Source: Paramoeba atlantica
Taxonomy: Eukaryota > Discosea
NCBI GenBank assembly: GCA_977017575.1
Contig: CDRNVI010000043.1
Span: 496,001 to 560,000, forward strand
Direction of reading: 5' to 3'
Length of the DNA: 64,000 nucleotides
Made by a program: the position numbers and the translations under genes. The notes below the pieces were generated by a model, which saw nothing but the letters and a program-made list of their open reading frames with translations, did no database searches and had not been told where the DNA came from. Positions 17,785 through 27,067 of the stretch are shown one piece after another. The first letter of the stretch is position 1. Every line of letters begins with the position of its first letter.

Positions 17785-18045
17785 CTACACCTCCCTTAAG
17801 TAACGCTTGAAGACAACGGGAAATATGGCATCTGTATGTGTATGTAGATGACGTAGCTGAGTGTGAGTCGTCCGTAATGCCAATGCAATTGAGGAAAACT
17901 TGGTTGAATATATAGTTCGTACAGAATCAGGATCAGAAAGATTGCATCTATCATTTTCAGATCCCGGCTCAATCAACAAAGCAATCGAGCACACGTCAAA
18001 ATTAGTAGCTAAACAGGTCGAAAAGGTTCGGTTCTCAGGATTCAT
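17785..18045 (-). CDS. small hypothetical protein
   Basis: An 86-residue ORF starting with ATG at 18045. The C-terminal half is amphipathic (TIYSTKFSSIALALRTTHTQLRHLHTHTDAI) and might form a helical bundle or coiled coil. No family recognised. It fits the strand and spacing of the cluster and lies between a repeat patch and eIF3f. It may be a genuine small subunit of a complex or chance. Confidence 0.35.
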   Translation of the reverse strand: MNPENRTFSTCLATNFDVCSIALLIEPGSENDRCNLSDPDSVRTIYSTKFSSIALALRTTHTQLRHLHTHTDAIFPVVFKRYLREV

Positions 18046-18340
18046 AAAATTTTTATGATAATATTACAAATAATTTACTACATCGGTCAAAAGCCTTAGA
18101 ACACACCTGCGCTATTCGCCTTTGGTTAGTAAGTGTATACACCTAAAGATCCCTTGTACACTAAATACCAGACTTCTCATGTACTTTCTTACAACACCAA
18201 GGAATACAAGTCATGAAAGAACACCAATGAGAATTACAATTTTATTTCCCAATAAATTTTCTATCGTTTTGTAATGGAGCTTTCCTTCCAAGCCCAGCAC
18301 CGTAGCGGCATCTTTTGGAATTCGCTCACCAGCACCTCCG

Positions 18341-19240
18341 CTATTCCAAAAGCAGCAGCTTCTCCACCAAAGTAAGCAGCACTTTCAACGCCTTCAACAC
18401 ATACTGCGTCCCCGCAGAATCCTGTGTGGACTGGAGCAACAATTCCTTCACTTTTGCCGTAGGAAACCGACTCAGCAACGACATCGCTTGTCGCACCCCC
18501 AGCAACGTCTCCGAGGACACCTGCGTACCCCCCGCATCCTCTCCACTCCCCCGTCGTAACTCCCCCATCAGCTGCTCCACCTCCGCTACCGCCGCACTTA
18601 CCGCATCCCCTCCCCTCCCCTTCTCCCCCACCCCCACCGTCCGCGCCATCTCCGGAAACAACCCCCCCACCACCTCCTGCAGCACCACCCCCTGGGTGCG
18701 GTTACACGGACGTATCGTGTACCCGACGTGGCGGTACACCCGCGCCACCCTCCTCCCCTCCCCCTCCCCCCCGAGCACCGCACTCACCGCGGCCAGCACC
18801 CGCAGCCGCACCCCCCCGCCCCCCAGCCCCCCGTCCACGACCACCCGGGCGTACAGCGGGGTGTTACGCAGCCCGAGGGTGTGGTCGATCACGGGGTCCG
18901 CGGCGGGGCTCAGCCCGGTGGCGTACCACCCGACGAGCGGCGGGAGGGCGACCGTGCGCCCGAGACGCTGCAGCGCCTCCCAGGGCTGGACCTGGAGCGT
19001 GAGGGTGGCGCCGGTGTGCTCGGTGTGGGGGAGGGGGAGGGAGCGGCGGAGCTCGAGGGTGTCGTGGCGCAGGACCCCGTAGAGGGCGCCGACGGCCCGG
19101 GGCTGGTGGGGGGCGCGACGGGCGTGGTGGTCCAGGATGGAGAGGACGACGGAGGGGTCGAGCTCGACGGCGCGGAGGGGGGAGAAGAGGGAGGGGGGGG
19201 AGGGGGAGGGGGGGAGAGGGGGGGTCTCGGAGGAGGTCAT
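18341..19240 (-). CDS. translation initiation factor eIF3 subunit f-like MPN protein
   Basis: A 299-residue MPN-domain protein. After a Pro/Ser-rich N-terminus, residues about 24-150 read as an MPN core: PRAVGALYGVL, the LPLPHTEHTG segment, and LPPLVGWYATGLSPAADPVIDH, which parallels eIF3f LILGWYATGHDIT..S..IHE. The JAMM zinc residues are absent, as in eIF3f, so it should be a scaffold, not a protease. A helical C-terminal region follows. eIF3f is a core-octamer subunit of eIF3. The gene is extremely C-rich on its sense strand, especially its 5' two-thirds, with mostly G/C third positions, unlike its neighbours. The alternative is another MPN- protein such as Rpn8 or CSN6. Confidence 0.75.
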   Translation of the reverse strand: MTSSETPPLPPSPSPPSLFSPLRAVELDPSVVLSILDHHARRAPHQPRAVGALYGVLRHDTLELRRSLPLPHTEHTGATLTLQVQPWEALQRLGRTVALPPLVGWYATGLSPAADPVIDHTLGLRNTPLYARVVVDGGLGGGGVRLRVLAAVSAVLGGEGEGRRVARVYRHVGYTIRPCNRTQGVVLQEVVGGLFPEMARTVGVGEKGRGGDAVSAAVAEVEQLMGELRRGSGEDAGGTQVSSETLLGVRQAMSLLSRFPTAKVKELLLQSTQDSAGTQYVLKALKVLLTLVEKLLLLE

Positions 19241-19717
19241 GGGAGAGTAGAGGGGGGGAAGGGGTGAAGGGAATAGGGAAATGTGAAAGGGGGATTGATG
19301 AAGAGAATGAGGCGTGTGGGATGTGAGGGGTGGTCTTGTAGGGGGGTAATTGAATTATTGAATAAAAAAATTGAATAAAAAGGTGAAAAAAAGAAAGTGT
19401 AGAGGATAGGCATATTTCGGTATCAGGTGAATAAGAGGGAAAAATGGTTCCTTGTGCGTCCTTGCTCTCTTGTGCTGAATGAAAATTGCTGATGAAGCAT
19501 TTGAAAAGTAACTATTACTAATCTGTAGAATATACAAGAATGATATGCTTTGCACACCACTGTAACGCAAAACAAATCAGCTCATTATAAAAGCAAAAGA
19601 TGAGGACAACTACGGCGAAATTTATGTTCTAAGAAAATACACTCACTAAAGTAGTATCTCATAGTACGTACTAAAATACTAGTTAGACTAATTTAGTTGA
19701 TGTGGTTAGTAACTGAC
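19241..19717. other. spacer; C-rich leader side of eIF3f
   Basis: The first 110 bp are G-rich on the plus strand (C/T-rich on the sense strand of eIF3f), forming a long pyrimidine-rich leader. The rest is AT-rich. No gene recognised. Confidence 0.4.
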
Positions 19718-20053
19718 CTAGTCAAGTTCGGAAGAAAACGCTTTCTTCCTTGCAGAAGTGTGCACTCCGGATGTAGTGCTGGTAAAATTTGAAATTATTT
19801 TCAGTAAGGCGGTGTAAATAACTACCACCAGTGCGCATGTTGCTATTGGGATGATGAGTGCCTGGAGATTTCCTAGCAAAGTTCCAGCCGGGCCGGACCA
19901 GAAGGCAATGAGACTATACGCAAAGAAGCAACCTGCGAGAAACCCGTGAAAGTTATGGTACAAATAGCTAGAAAGGGATGGATGACCTGCCAGCAGGACA
20001 TATTGAAGAAGCATATTAACAATATTAAAGTTGCCTAAACCATCACTTTTCAT
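19718..20053 (-). CDS. small multi-span membrane protein
   Basis: A 111-residue protein of unknown family. Hydrophobic segments lie at about 13-30, 40-60 and 68-92, suggesting three spans. YLYHNFHGFLAG between the first two is the most distinctive stretch. The C-terminus is basic and Ser-rich. I start at the first ATG (20053); the frame extends to 20095 only through GTG. An AG about 9 bp upstream of the ATG could be the acceptor. An ER or organelle membrane role is a guess. Confidence 0.6.
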   Translation of the reverse strand: MKSDGLGNFNIVNMLLQYVLLAGHPSLSSYLYHNFHGFLAGCFFAYSLIAFWSGPAGTLLGNLQALIIPIATCALVVVIYTALLKIISNFTSTTSGVHTSARKKAFSSELD

Positions 20054-20167
20054 AGCGTAGTGCTCCCAAACAACGCTTTTTTTAAAACTTGTCACTTACT
20101 TATAGACGAAATTAAGTTCATGTTATCTATTTTCTAATCTTTTCGAATCGAGATCCATGGCACAAGA

Positions 20168-21019
20168 CTAGGCAAAAGGAATCCACGTCTTTGCCCTATT
20201 CTTCACGGGCTGCAAATGTGTGGATAAGTTTGTGTGAGCCAGAGAGCTCCATAAAACGTCCTCTTCACACCCGTGAGTCATCTCGTCCCGGACGTAGCTA
20301 AACCACTTGCGGGCGGCGGGATGGTCCCCCAGCAGAAGGTGTGCAATGGCCAGGCGTGTCACATTTTCCATATTTTCCGGATCCAGTTCCTTTGCCAATG
20401 TGTGGTATCGCACGGCATTTTTTAGCATCTCGTTCTGAGGAGGAAGTCGATACACTACACGTTGTAGGAGCCCGTAAGGTGTGTACCACGGACGGGCTGT
20501 GCGTGAGTCCATGGCACCAAGTGCCATCGCAACATCAGAGGTGGGATGTTGAGCCAAGACCCGGTCCCCCACATCATGAATACGTCTCCAGTTATGTATC
20601 AAACTTATTTCTTTGAGCTCAGGGAAGTAGAACTGCTGATCCGCAGCTTTCACGGCACACAATGTGAAGTATCTAGCACACTGCCACGCCAGGGGGTCTT
20701 TCTGAAGGCAACGATGGGTGACTTCAAGGGCGTTGTGAAGAACGTCCAGGCGGTCAATCCAGTGCACACGCATGTGAGGACTCATCACTCGTTCGTACTC
20801 ACATGCGGTTTGGCCGAGTAAAGCCATGAGTTCCGTGTCCTCCGGGTTCTCCGAGAGCTGTTTTTTCGCATAACGATACGCCTCTGAGTGCAGTCCCACA
20901 TGAAGCAGTTTGTCTCTGGTCTGGAAGATGGTGTCTTTGCGATCATCGGTCGATTCCAGATGTTTTTCAATTCCGGGTTTCGATTTTTCGGTCTCATTTT
21001 TCGAGAAATGGTTCCCCAT
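20168..21019 (-). CDS. TPR-like protein resembling RMDN family, possibly N-myristoylated
   Basis: A 283-residue helical protein. The N-terminus MGNHFSK fits an N-myristoylation signal (Gly2, Ser6). Residues about 35-75 and 170-260 have TPR-like pairs (LHVGLHSEAYRYAKKQL..., NAVRYHTLAKELDPENMENVTRLAIAHLLLGDHPAARKWF). The later part resembles regulator-of-microtubule-dynamics proteins, where a parent TPR array contains a K..ELDP.N...L.LA...L.LG....A..W pattern. The RMDN label is tentative. An adaptor role at membranes or the cytoskeleton would fit the acyl signal. Confidence 0.65.
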   Translation of the reverse strand: MGNHFSKNETEKSKPGIEKHLESTDDRKDTIFQTRDKLLHVGLHSEAYRYAKKQLSENPEDTELMALLGQTACEYERVMSPHMRVHWIDRLDVLHNALEVTHRCLQKDPLAWQCARYFTLCAVKAADQQFYFPELKEISLIHNWRRIHDVGDRVLAQHPTSDVAMALGAMDSRTARPWYTPYGLLQRVVYRLPPQNEMLKNAVRYHTLAKELDPENMENVTRLAIAHLLLGDHPAARKWFSYVRDEMTHGCEEDVLWSSLAHTNLSTHLQPVKNRAKTWIPFA

Positions 21020-21298
21020 AGCACCAACAGGCCTTGTATTGTATAGTATAGAAAATAGCGTGTTATATAGTATGCGCCGTAGTTACTAACAGTTTTCTTT
21101 CCTAAGCGACGGACGCCCTAAAGGATACCATCGATGAGTAAGCTATGACTAATGTACTTCTTGCTCACCTTGGTCTGCAAATTCACTGTAATAAATATCA
21201 CTGTAATAAAATACAATACAATAAATATGTGGAAGAAAAAAATGTTACTTAGGAATTTGTGTGTGAATAGGTTCATAGTGTCACTACCTTTGTCTGTA

Positions 21299-21979
21299 CT
21301 AAGCGGCGTTGGCATGATATTGCATCAATTGTGATACTCGGTTTTTGTGATCTGCAAGTCCCGGTGAAGATTCGTACACGGCTGTAGCTGCGACGGGATT
21401 CGCCTTCAGTCCTGTGGACTCTCCGAGGAATCCTACATGCCACAATAAGTTAACATCATCTTCGTTTACACTAGGAAAAAATAACGTAATACTGCGAACA
21501 GCATTAAATTTCCCAGCTTTCAGTGTATAGGTGACAGCGGGATCATCCCCACTTGACGAAGCCAATGTAATTTCCTGCACAGGTGCTATCTCAGCACAAG
21601 ACGTTATGCAAAGATCGCTTCTATTTGTGTAAATGCGAACGTTTTGTGGACCACGACTAGGGCTCGCTCCCGCAACCTGCAGACAAATGGCTCGAACGCG
21701 GACTACGGAGGTAAAAGGAACGTGCAAAAGAACGTCGCCATCTGTGTCGGATTGAAGTGGTACTTCCCCGTGTCGTATGGTTTTGCACGCATCGCTGTGC
21801 GGCTTCAGGGCTGTTGTGCGCCGAATATCAGGAGTGGCATTCTGAGTTTCCACACCAGAAACGTTAATGAAGGGAAACAAGCATGTTCCGGTCATGCTCA
21901 GTGTGTCTGCGTGGTCTGCTTTACCTTCATCCTCATGACTGTGTGAACATCCACAACAGCTATGGTTAGGATGTGTCAT
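21299..21979 (-). CDS. PITH domain protein (PITHD1-like)
   Basis: A 226-residue protein. The N-terminus HSCCGCSHSHEDEG matches the Cys/His-rich start of PITHD1 homologues, and residues about 25-190 form the PITH jelly-roll domain (LFPFINVSGVETQN, LHVPFTSVVRVRAICL, RSITLFFP, WHVGFLGE). PITH domains occur alone or C-terminal to thioredoxin (TXNL1) and bind the 26S proteasome lid region in the latter case. The role here is unknown. The start is the first ATG at 21979; upstream codons begin with TTG. Length fits PITHD1 (about 210). Confidence 0.88.
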   Translation of the reverse strand: MTHPNHSCCGCSHSHEDEGKADHADTLSMTGTCLFPFINVSGVETQNATPDIRRTTALKPHSDACKTIRHGEVPLQSDTDGDVLLHVPFTSVVRVRAICLQVAGASPSRGPQNVRIYTNRSDLCITSCAEIAPVQEITLASSSGDDPAVTYTLKAGKFNAVRSITLFFPSVNEDDVNLLWHVGFLGESTGLKANPVAATAVYESSPGLADHKNRVSQLMQYHANAA

Positions 21980-22219
21980 ATACAAAGTTTGATGTACGTA
22001 CAATGAAACTGAGATCTAAACAAGGTATTGAATTGTCATTCTGTACTTGGACTTTTAAATTTTGCATTTAAAACAACGAAATAAACACCGTACGGCCATG
22101 TTATTTTTTTAGGTTTGCTTTAGATTTATCGTACTGGTTGAGTATTTAGGGTAATAAAAAATACCTCACAAGTAGCTTCAACTCTTCACTTAATTCTCTT
22201 GCAACGGATTTTTCCATCT

Positions 22220-22591
22220 TTAATCTTCTTCTGTATCCTGGATGTTGTAATAGCGTAGCTCATATCGGTCCTTGCTGATAGAAACGACTCGTAGCCAGTC
22301 ACGAAGCAGCTTTTTCTTCAGGAAGCGCTTTGTCAGGTACTTGAAGTATCGCTTTGAAAAGCCTATGTAGGATGTTACGACTAGTTTTTTGTCCTGAACC
22401 GCAATTTTGACTTTCTCACCGAGTTCCCGCGTTTTTCCGTTCACTTTGATATGTTCTTGGAAGTACTTCTCCATTCCTGCGAAATGCTCCTGTTCAAAAA
22501 TCCCATCCGTTGCTGGCTTCGTGCAGTCGATGTAATAGGACTTTTTGCTGTTCAATACGGGATTCTCCTTCTTGTTTAGCTTTCGTACCAT
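22220..22591 (-). CDS. RPL22: 60S ribosomal protein eL22
   Basis: A 123-residue ribosomal protein of the large subunit. Motifs: YIDCTKPATDGIF, FLQEHIKVNGK-type segment (YFQEHIKVNGKTRELG), VVTSYIGFSKRYFKYLTKRFLKK and RDWLRVVS, ending in an acidic tail. Full length for the family. Upstream on the sense strand a T-run followed by AAG about 20 bp before the ATG is a plausible acceptor. Confidence 0.95.
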   Translation of the reverse strand: MVRKLNKKENPVLNSKKSYYIDCTKPATDGIFEQEHFAGMEKYFQEHIKVNGKTRELGEKVKIAVQDKKLVVTSYIGFSKRYFKYLTKRFLKKKLLRDWLRVVSISKDRYELRYYNIQDTEED

Positions 22592-22829
22592 ATTAGAACA
22601 AATAAAAGAGCTTAAAAAAATATTGAAGCGGCAATATTTTTGAATTTGAATCTGAAAAATAGTACAAAGTTACATTTCGAAGCTACCTTCGAACAAACAA
22701 GATGTTTTTTGATAAGCATCTACATGTACGTCTAGTTAAAGTAGGAACAGAAAAATACACCCTTTGACTATTTCATCGGGGAATGTACATGTACTTCGTT
22801 ATACAGGTTGGACCTTTACAACCAACTCT

Positions 22830-24563
22830 TCAGCGAAAATGTGCGGCCCATGGCTCATTCCTTTTCTCGAATTTCCCATGTGATGGTGCCGGAGGTTGGG
22901 CGCGAAGAGCCTCCTCCTCAGGACTGCTGTCTTCCGCTTTATACTTGTCATTAAACCGATCGAATTGTGACTTGATGTTCTCCTTCATGACCTGGCGAGC
23001 ACCGTATTCAATGCGCAGCTCCTTATACAGCCTATGGATATCAACTCCTTCCTTGGCTAAAGCCTCCTTATCCAGCGACTGAAAGTGAGATTCACACTCG
23101 GCGCTTAAATTAGGAATCTCATCTTCACGAACACGTCGGTCTTGTTTCATAGCTCGCTTGGCATGGACTTGGTGTTGTGCTTGATCACTTCGGACGCTGT
23201 GTTCGTATCCTAGATCCATACGTGAGGTGCCTCGCACGGACGATGTTGTCACGCCCCTACCAGACGCCGCAACATCATCCTTCGCTTCAGTGGCACCCTT
23301 CTTATCGTTTGTTGATTGGCGTATTTTTCGATTCTCGCGCTCTACTTGTTCCGCCTCGCTGAGGTATTCGGAATGAATTTCGTTGGCTCTGCGAATCCCA
23401 TCTTCTTGTTTGGCCATACAATACTCATTCATCATAAAATCTTCATCCGAACCAAACGCTTTCTGCAAATCCGGCCGATTTAAGAAATCCACTGGGGTAC
23501 CGTGTTCGTCCTTACAAGTGCCACTGACTACCCGGCCGTTCTCCCAGAACCCCTCAAACACGAGTCGAGGCGAGACCTGAAGCTGCTCACTGCGTCCCAC
23601 GCCCTGCGGTAGGCCCTGAGGGCTGAGCTGGCCTTCATAGGTGTACTCCGCCGTCCGCAGCTCCCCTTGCGGCAACACCCCATGTAGAAACGACCCACTG
23701 TACACATATCCGTTCTCCAGTCGCATCCTCCCATTCCCATGCAACTTTCCTTGGAAAAAACTCCCCTCCAGGTAGGCACCCCCAGGGAGTTCCATGCGAC
23801 CTTTTCCGTGCGGAGCGTTCTGCTGGAACTCCCCCGTATACCTCACCCCTCCATGAGTACACAGCGTGCCATTCGCGAAGCTCTCATCCACCAGCGTACC
23901 CTTAAACTCCACGGAGCCGGCACCCTCCTGCACGACCACCTTACCCTCCACGAGGTCATCGGAGGCAAAGTGTCCTTCATAGTAGGTCCCATCGGAGAGC
24001 CAAGCCCTGCCGGTTCCACTGCGTAGCCAATCGATGTCGTACTCGCCCTGGTAGACGTCTCCGTGTTCGTAGAGTAAAGTACCAGGTGCAGGGACCTCGT
24101 GGTTGTTGTTGTCGTCTTTATCATTTTTCTTGTTCTTCTTGTCTTTGTCGTCGCCTTTATTTTCTTTACTCGTGCTGTTGATTTCGTTGCGCTCGCTGTT
24201 ATCCTCGTTTTTGTTGTTGCTTTGATTTTTGCTGCCGCTGTTGTCGTCCTTGTTGTGTTTTTTATTTGTATTGTTTTCCGTTTTGTTGATATGGAGCTGA
24301 ATAAATCGACCAACATAAATCCGATCATTGGGTCGTTCCTTGGTTTCGGAATCAGGGAAGGGGTGAGGGGAGGGTGGGGGGCGTGTCGCATACGTACGGC
24401 TTAGGGAGAAGAGGAAGAGAGGCATATGGGTATTGCGGGTAGGGGAAATACGGGTATTCCGTGAGGAGAATAGGAGCGTTGGACGGGGTGTGGGTGTGTG
24501 GTGTAAAGAACAGGAAAGGGTGCGATAGAAGTGTGTCATTTGTTGACGTACTCTGACAGTCAT
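22830..24563 (-). CDS. MORN-repeat protein with low-complexity N-terminal region
   Basis: A 577-residue protein. Residues about 1-75 are Thr/Pro/Arg rich; about 90-155 is an Asn/Lys/Asp low-complexity tract; about 160-345 carries roughly eight MORN repeats (GDVYQGEY, GTYYEGHF, GVRYTGEF, GAYLEGSF, GYVYSGSF, YTYEGQL, RLVFEGFW). A charged, helical C-terminal half follows with no known domain. MORN repeats pack as a beta-strand array and often scaffold proteins at membranes or the cytoskeleton. The start is uncertain between the ATGs at residues 1, 9 and 47. A CAG after a T-rich run lies about 57 bp upstream of the first. Neighbouring eL22 lies about 240 bp downstream. Confidence 0.8.
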   Translation of the reverse strand: MTVRVRQQMTHFYRTLSCSLHHTPTPRPTLLFSSRNTRISPTRNTHMPLFLFSLSRTYATRPPPSPHPFPDSETKERPNDRIYVGRFIQLHINKTENNTNKKHNKDDNSGSKNQSNNKNEDNSERNEINSTSKENKGDDKDKKNKKNDKDDNNNHEVPAPGTLLYEHGDVYQGEYDIDWLRSGTGRAWLSDGTYYEGHFASDDLVEGKVVVQEGAGSVEFKGTLVDESFANGTLCTHGGVRYTGEFQQNAPHGKGRMELPGGAYLEGSFFQGKLHGNGRMRLENGYVYSGSFLHGVLPQGELRTAEYTYEGQLSPQGLPQGVGRSEQLQVSPRLVFEGFWENGRVVSGTCKDEHGTPVDFLNRPDLQKAFGSDEDFMMNEYCMAKQEDGIRRANEIHSEYLSEAEQVERENRKIRQSTNDKKGATEAKDDVAASGRGVTTSSVRGTSRMDLGYEHSVRSDQAQHQVHAKRAMKQDRRVREDEIPNLSAECESHFQSLDKEALAKEGVDIHRLYKELRIEYGARQVMKENIKSQFDRFNDKYKAEDSSPEEEALRAQPPAPSHGKFEKRNEPWAAHFR

Positions 24564-25003
24564 TATGGTAGTGTGGTGAGGAATAACGGCGAGTTCGGTC
24601 AGGTTGATTGTTTTCTGTGCGAAAAAGGGTCAAAAGACATCGGGCCTCTCTTTCGCAGGTGCTCTAGCATACCTACCGTGGTTGTTGCATTGAAATAAAA
24701 GTAATAAGCAACGATAAAAAGAACGAAAAAATGTGGGAATTCTCGAGGGAGGTCTATTCCGAAGGAGCAGAAGATCTGTTAATAATTGGCATAGAGTACG
24801 ATTAAGAAGGTACGGACCCACAACATGTGTGTATTACCGTGCTGGTTACTGTTCTCACATTTATCGTAGAAATTGTTTTATCATTCACCATGTTTGTGCC
24901 TTGCACACTTCTACTCTTCACACCTTTTTTTCTATTTCTATGCCTTGTAGTTTACACCCCGCACTTCTACTGTTATCTAGGGGAGAATCCCACTGTTCTA
25001 AAT
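24564..25003. other. intergenic, nothing recognised
   Basis: Spacer between the MORN-gene start and the PSP1-gene stop. Plus-strand open frames here have no domain and no leader signal. T- and C-rich stretches on the plus strand lie near 24880-24960. Confidence 0.4.
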
Positions 25004-26722
25004 CTACTCTACATTGCTCTCTACACTCTCCATCCAGATTCTCGCATGAAACGTTCTATACAAGTTCCGTACGAGCTCCCGAAAATCCAACCGGGTCGCG
25101 GATCGATAAAAAATCGTCAGCTTCTTTAAGTCAAACTGAAACTCCGCATCCACAATCTCCATCCCCAACCCCATCTCCTTCGCCACATGGGTAGCCACCG
25201 CCACCGCCTCCCTCTCCCTCTCCTGCTGCGGCCCCAACACCTGCCGCACCTCCTCCGCGGTGGCCTCCCGCTGCACCCGCCCGGACCCCAGCCCCACCCA
25301 CTGCCCGATCGAGGCCCCGGGCACCGCGGTGGCCACCACAGCGCTCTCTGTGGTCTGCCAGGTCACAATCACCACCCCGACATCCACCCCGCGGTCCCCG
25401 GCCACCACCACGTACCGCCCCGGGGGGAACCACCCCGTCGCGGTGTACTGCAGCACCCTGGCCCGTTTGAACTCCACCAGCACGTGGCACCCGCTGTGTG
25501 TTGCCACGCCGCACTCCCCGGTGTCGTGCTCGGGGGGGTTTTCGTTGGATGGATTTTCATGAAGCGACGCCCCGGAGTGTACGATCCGTGGCCGGTGGTT
25601 GGCGTACTCCAGTCGCAGGTGGGGGAGGAACCGGTAGCGGGGGGTAGTCACGGGGATGGGTACAGACGGGATCTCTTGAGCCGGTGGAGAGGCAGAAGAT
25701 AGTGAAGAAGCAGGTGCAGAATCGCTTAACGGTGCAATCGCGGTTTCTGACCTCACCGCGGTGCTTCTTACCTCCCCGGAGGTACGATCCGTTTTTTGCT
25801 CTCTGTTTTTTCCACCTGGTGGTTCAACCCTTGTTTGGTAACGATTCAAGTCTCCACTCGCCTCTCGATCAAGGTCGATTCTTGCGGTCTCGGGACCGAG
25901 GCCTGCTTGGAGGTTTGAGTCCTCACTGGCGGCCGTGTGAAGAAGCGAAAAAGGACTCGGGGTCGTGTCTTGTTGTTTCGGGCTCTCTGCGCTCATTGGG
26001 GCAAAAATGGTCTCCAGCGCCGTAGTGTCCAGCGCGGGGAGTAGCGTCCGGGCGCGTCGTTTGCCCACACACGGGGGCGAGGCCGTGGGGATCTCCTCCA
26101 CGGGGTTCCGTTCCGGCGTCAGGGGGACAGCGGGGGTTGGCGGCCCCACAACGCTGCGGTTCTCGGTGGAGATTTGATCCGAGATGCGGGAATTCAGGTC
26201 GCGCCAGGACTCGTCGTCGGCTTGTCGGAATGTGGATTGGGTGGCCGCCTCGAGGGGGTGGGGGGCACGACGGGGGGGTGGGGTTCGTGCAGCGGGGTGA
26301 GAGGGGGCGGGGAGTGCCCCGTGGGGGGGAAACTGTGGGGGACGCATCATGAGGGGTGGGGTGCGAGCGTAGGGGTGGTCGGTGGGGATGGTGGTGCCGA
26401 GTGCGGCCCTGGGGCGACTCATTACGGGGGTCTGGGCTCGCGAGAGATGTGCTGGAGGAGGAGGAAGAGGGGGGTGCGGTCGTACCCCGGAGGGGGGCCC
26501 TGTGGCACGGATGGGAGTGTGATGTAGGGTGTGGGAAGATGGAACGTTAGTGTTGACATGCAATTGGGTAAAAACAGAACTAAGACTCTCGTGCAATCGT
26601 TGGAGCTCGGCGCGCATTCGTAGACTCCATTCATCGATTTCATTTCGAGCAGCGGCGATTTGATGTGTCAACTCATCCCGTACGTGTTGCGAGTCCATTA
26701 CGTCATTCGGCAAATTTCCCAT
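25004..26722 (-). CDS. PSP1 C-terminal domain protein with disordered Pro-rich middle
   Basis: A 572-residue protein. Residues about 8-50 look like a helical/coiled-coil segment (HVRDELTHQIAAARNEIDEW). About 55-390 is a Pro/Arg/Ser/Thr-rich disordered region. About 400-560 is a PSP1 domain: CHVLVEFKRARVLQYT, GVDVGVVIVTWQT, ATHVAKEMGL, EIVDAEFQFDLKKLTIFY and RLDFRELVRNLYRTFHARI. PSP1 proteins include yeast Psp1 and bacterial RicT; several exist in kinetoplastids, where some act in post-transcriptional control. I start at ATG 26722, because the next AG upstream (ATTTCAG, 26738-26739) would exclude the longer frame to 26782. The centre of the gene is very GC-rich. Confidence 0.82.
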   Translation of the reverse strand: MGNLPNDVMDSQHVRDELTHQIAAARNEIDEWSLRMRAELQRLHESLSSVFTQLHVNTNVPSSHTLHHTPIRATGPPSGVRPHPPLPPPPAHLSRAQTPVMSRPRAALGTTIPTDHPYARTPPLMMRPPQFPPHGALPAPSHPAARTPPPRRAPHPLEAATQSTFRQADDESWRDLNSRISDQISTENRSVVGPPTPAVPLTPERNPVEEIPTASPPCVGKRRARTLLPALDTTALETIFAPMSAESPKQQDTTPSPFSLLHTAASEDSNLQAGLGPETARIDLDREASGDLNRYQTRVEPPGGKNREQKTDRTSGEVRSTAVRSETAIAPLSDSAPASSLSSASPPAQEIPSVPIPVTTPRYRFLPHLRLEYANHRPRIVHSGASLHENPSNENPPEHDTGECGVATHSGCHVLVEFKRARVLQYTATGWFPPGRYVVVAGDRGVDVGVVIVTWQTTESAVVATAVPGASIGQWVGLGSGRVQREATAEEVRQVLGPQQEREREAVAVATHVAKEMGLGMEIVDAEFQFDLKKLTIFYRSATRLDFRELVRNLYRTFHARIWMESVESNVE

Positions 26723-27067
26723 ATAAAATAATCCGTTCTGAAATATACGGTATATGCCACGTTTAAGTCTAAGATCCAGCAATTAAGCAACATGCTGAAT
26801 AAGGACCGTATGATTCCTTAAATTTCTTGAATAGGCACATGATATACTGATGATATACTGATGATAGATGTACAAGATATGCTGTATATCAATAACAAAG
26901 ATATACTGTACTAATAGTTTATGTTTTCGTATCAGCAGTACAGATGTAAAATTGTATTCGCTGTAATGCGTCCTCGATTGTGATAGAAACTTACCGGCAA
27001 GTAAACGTCAAGCACGGCCATAAGGTGTATGATTTGCCAAGGTATTGCTGGTGTGCGTAAGCTAATC
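26723..27067. other. intergenic spacer
   Basis: AT-rich. A short direct repeat GATATACTGATGATA occurs near 26840-26870 and related ATATGCTG/ATATACTG words recur to 26910. No gene. Confidence 0.4.

Noticed and set aside
18315-19082. 255-residue plus-strand ORF opposite eIF3f, Ser/Pro/Thr rich
   Set aside because: It is the antisense shadow of a very GC-rich gene, where stops are rare; the minus-strand frame has a real MPN domain.
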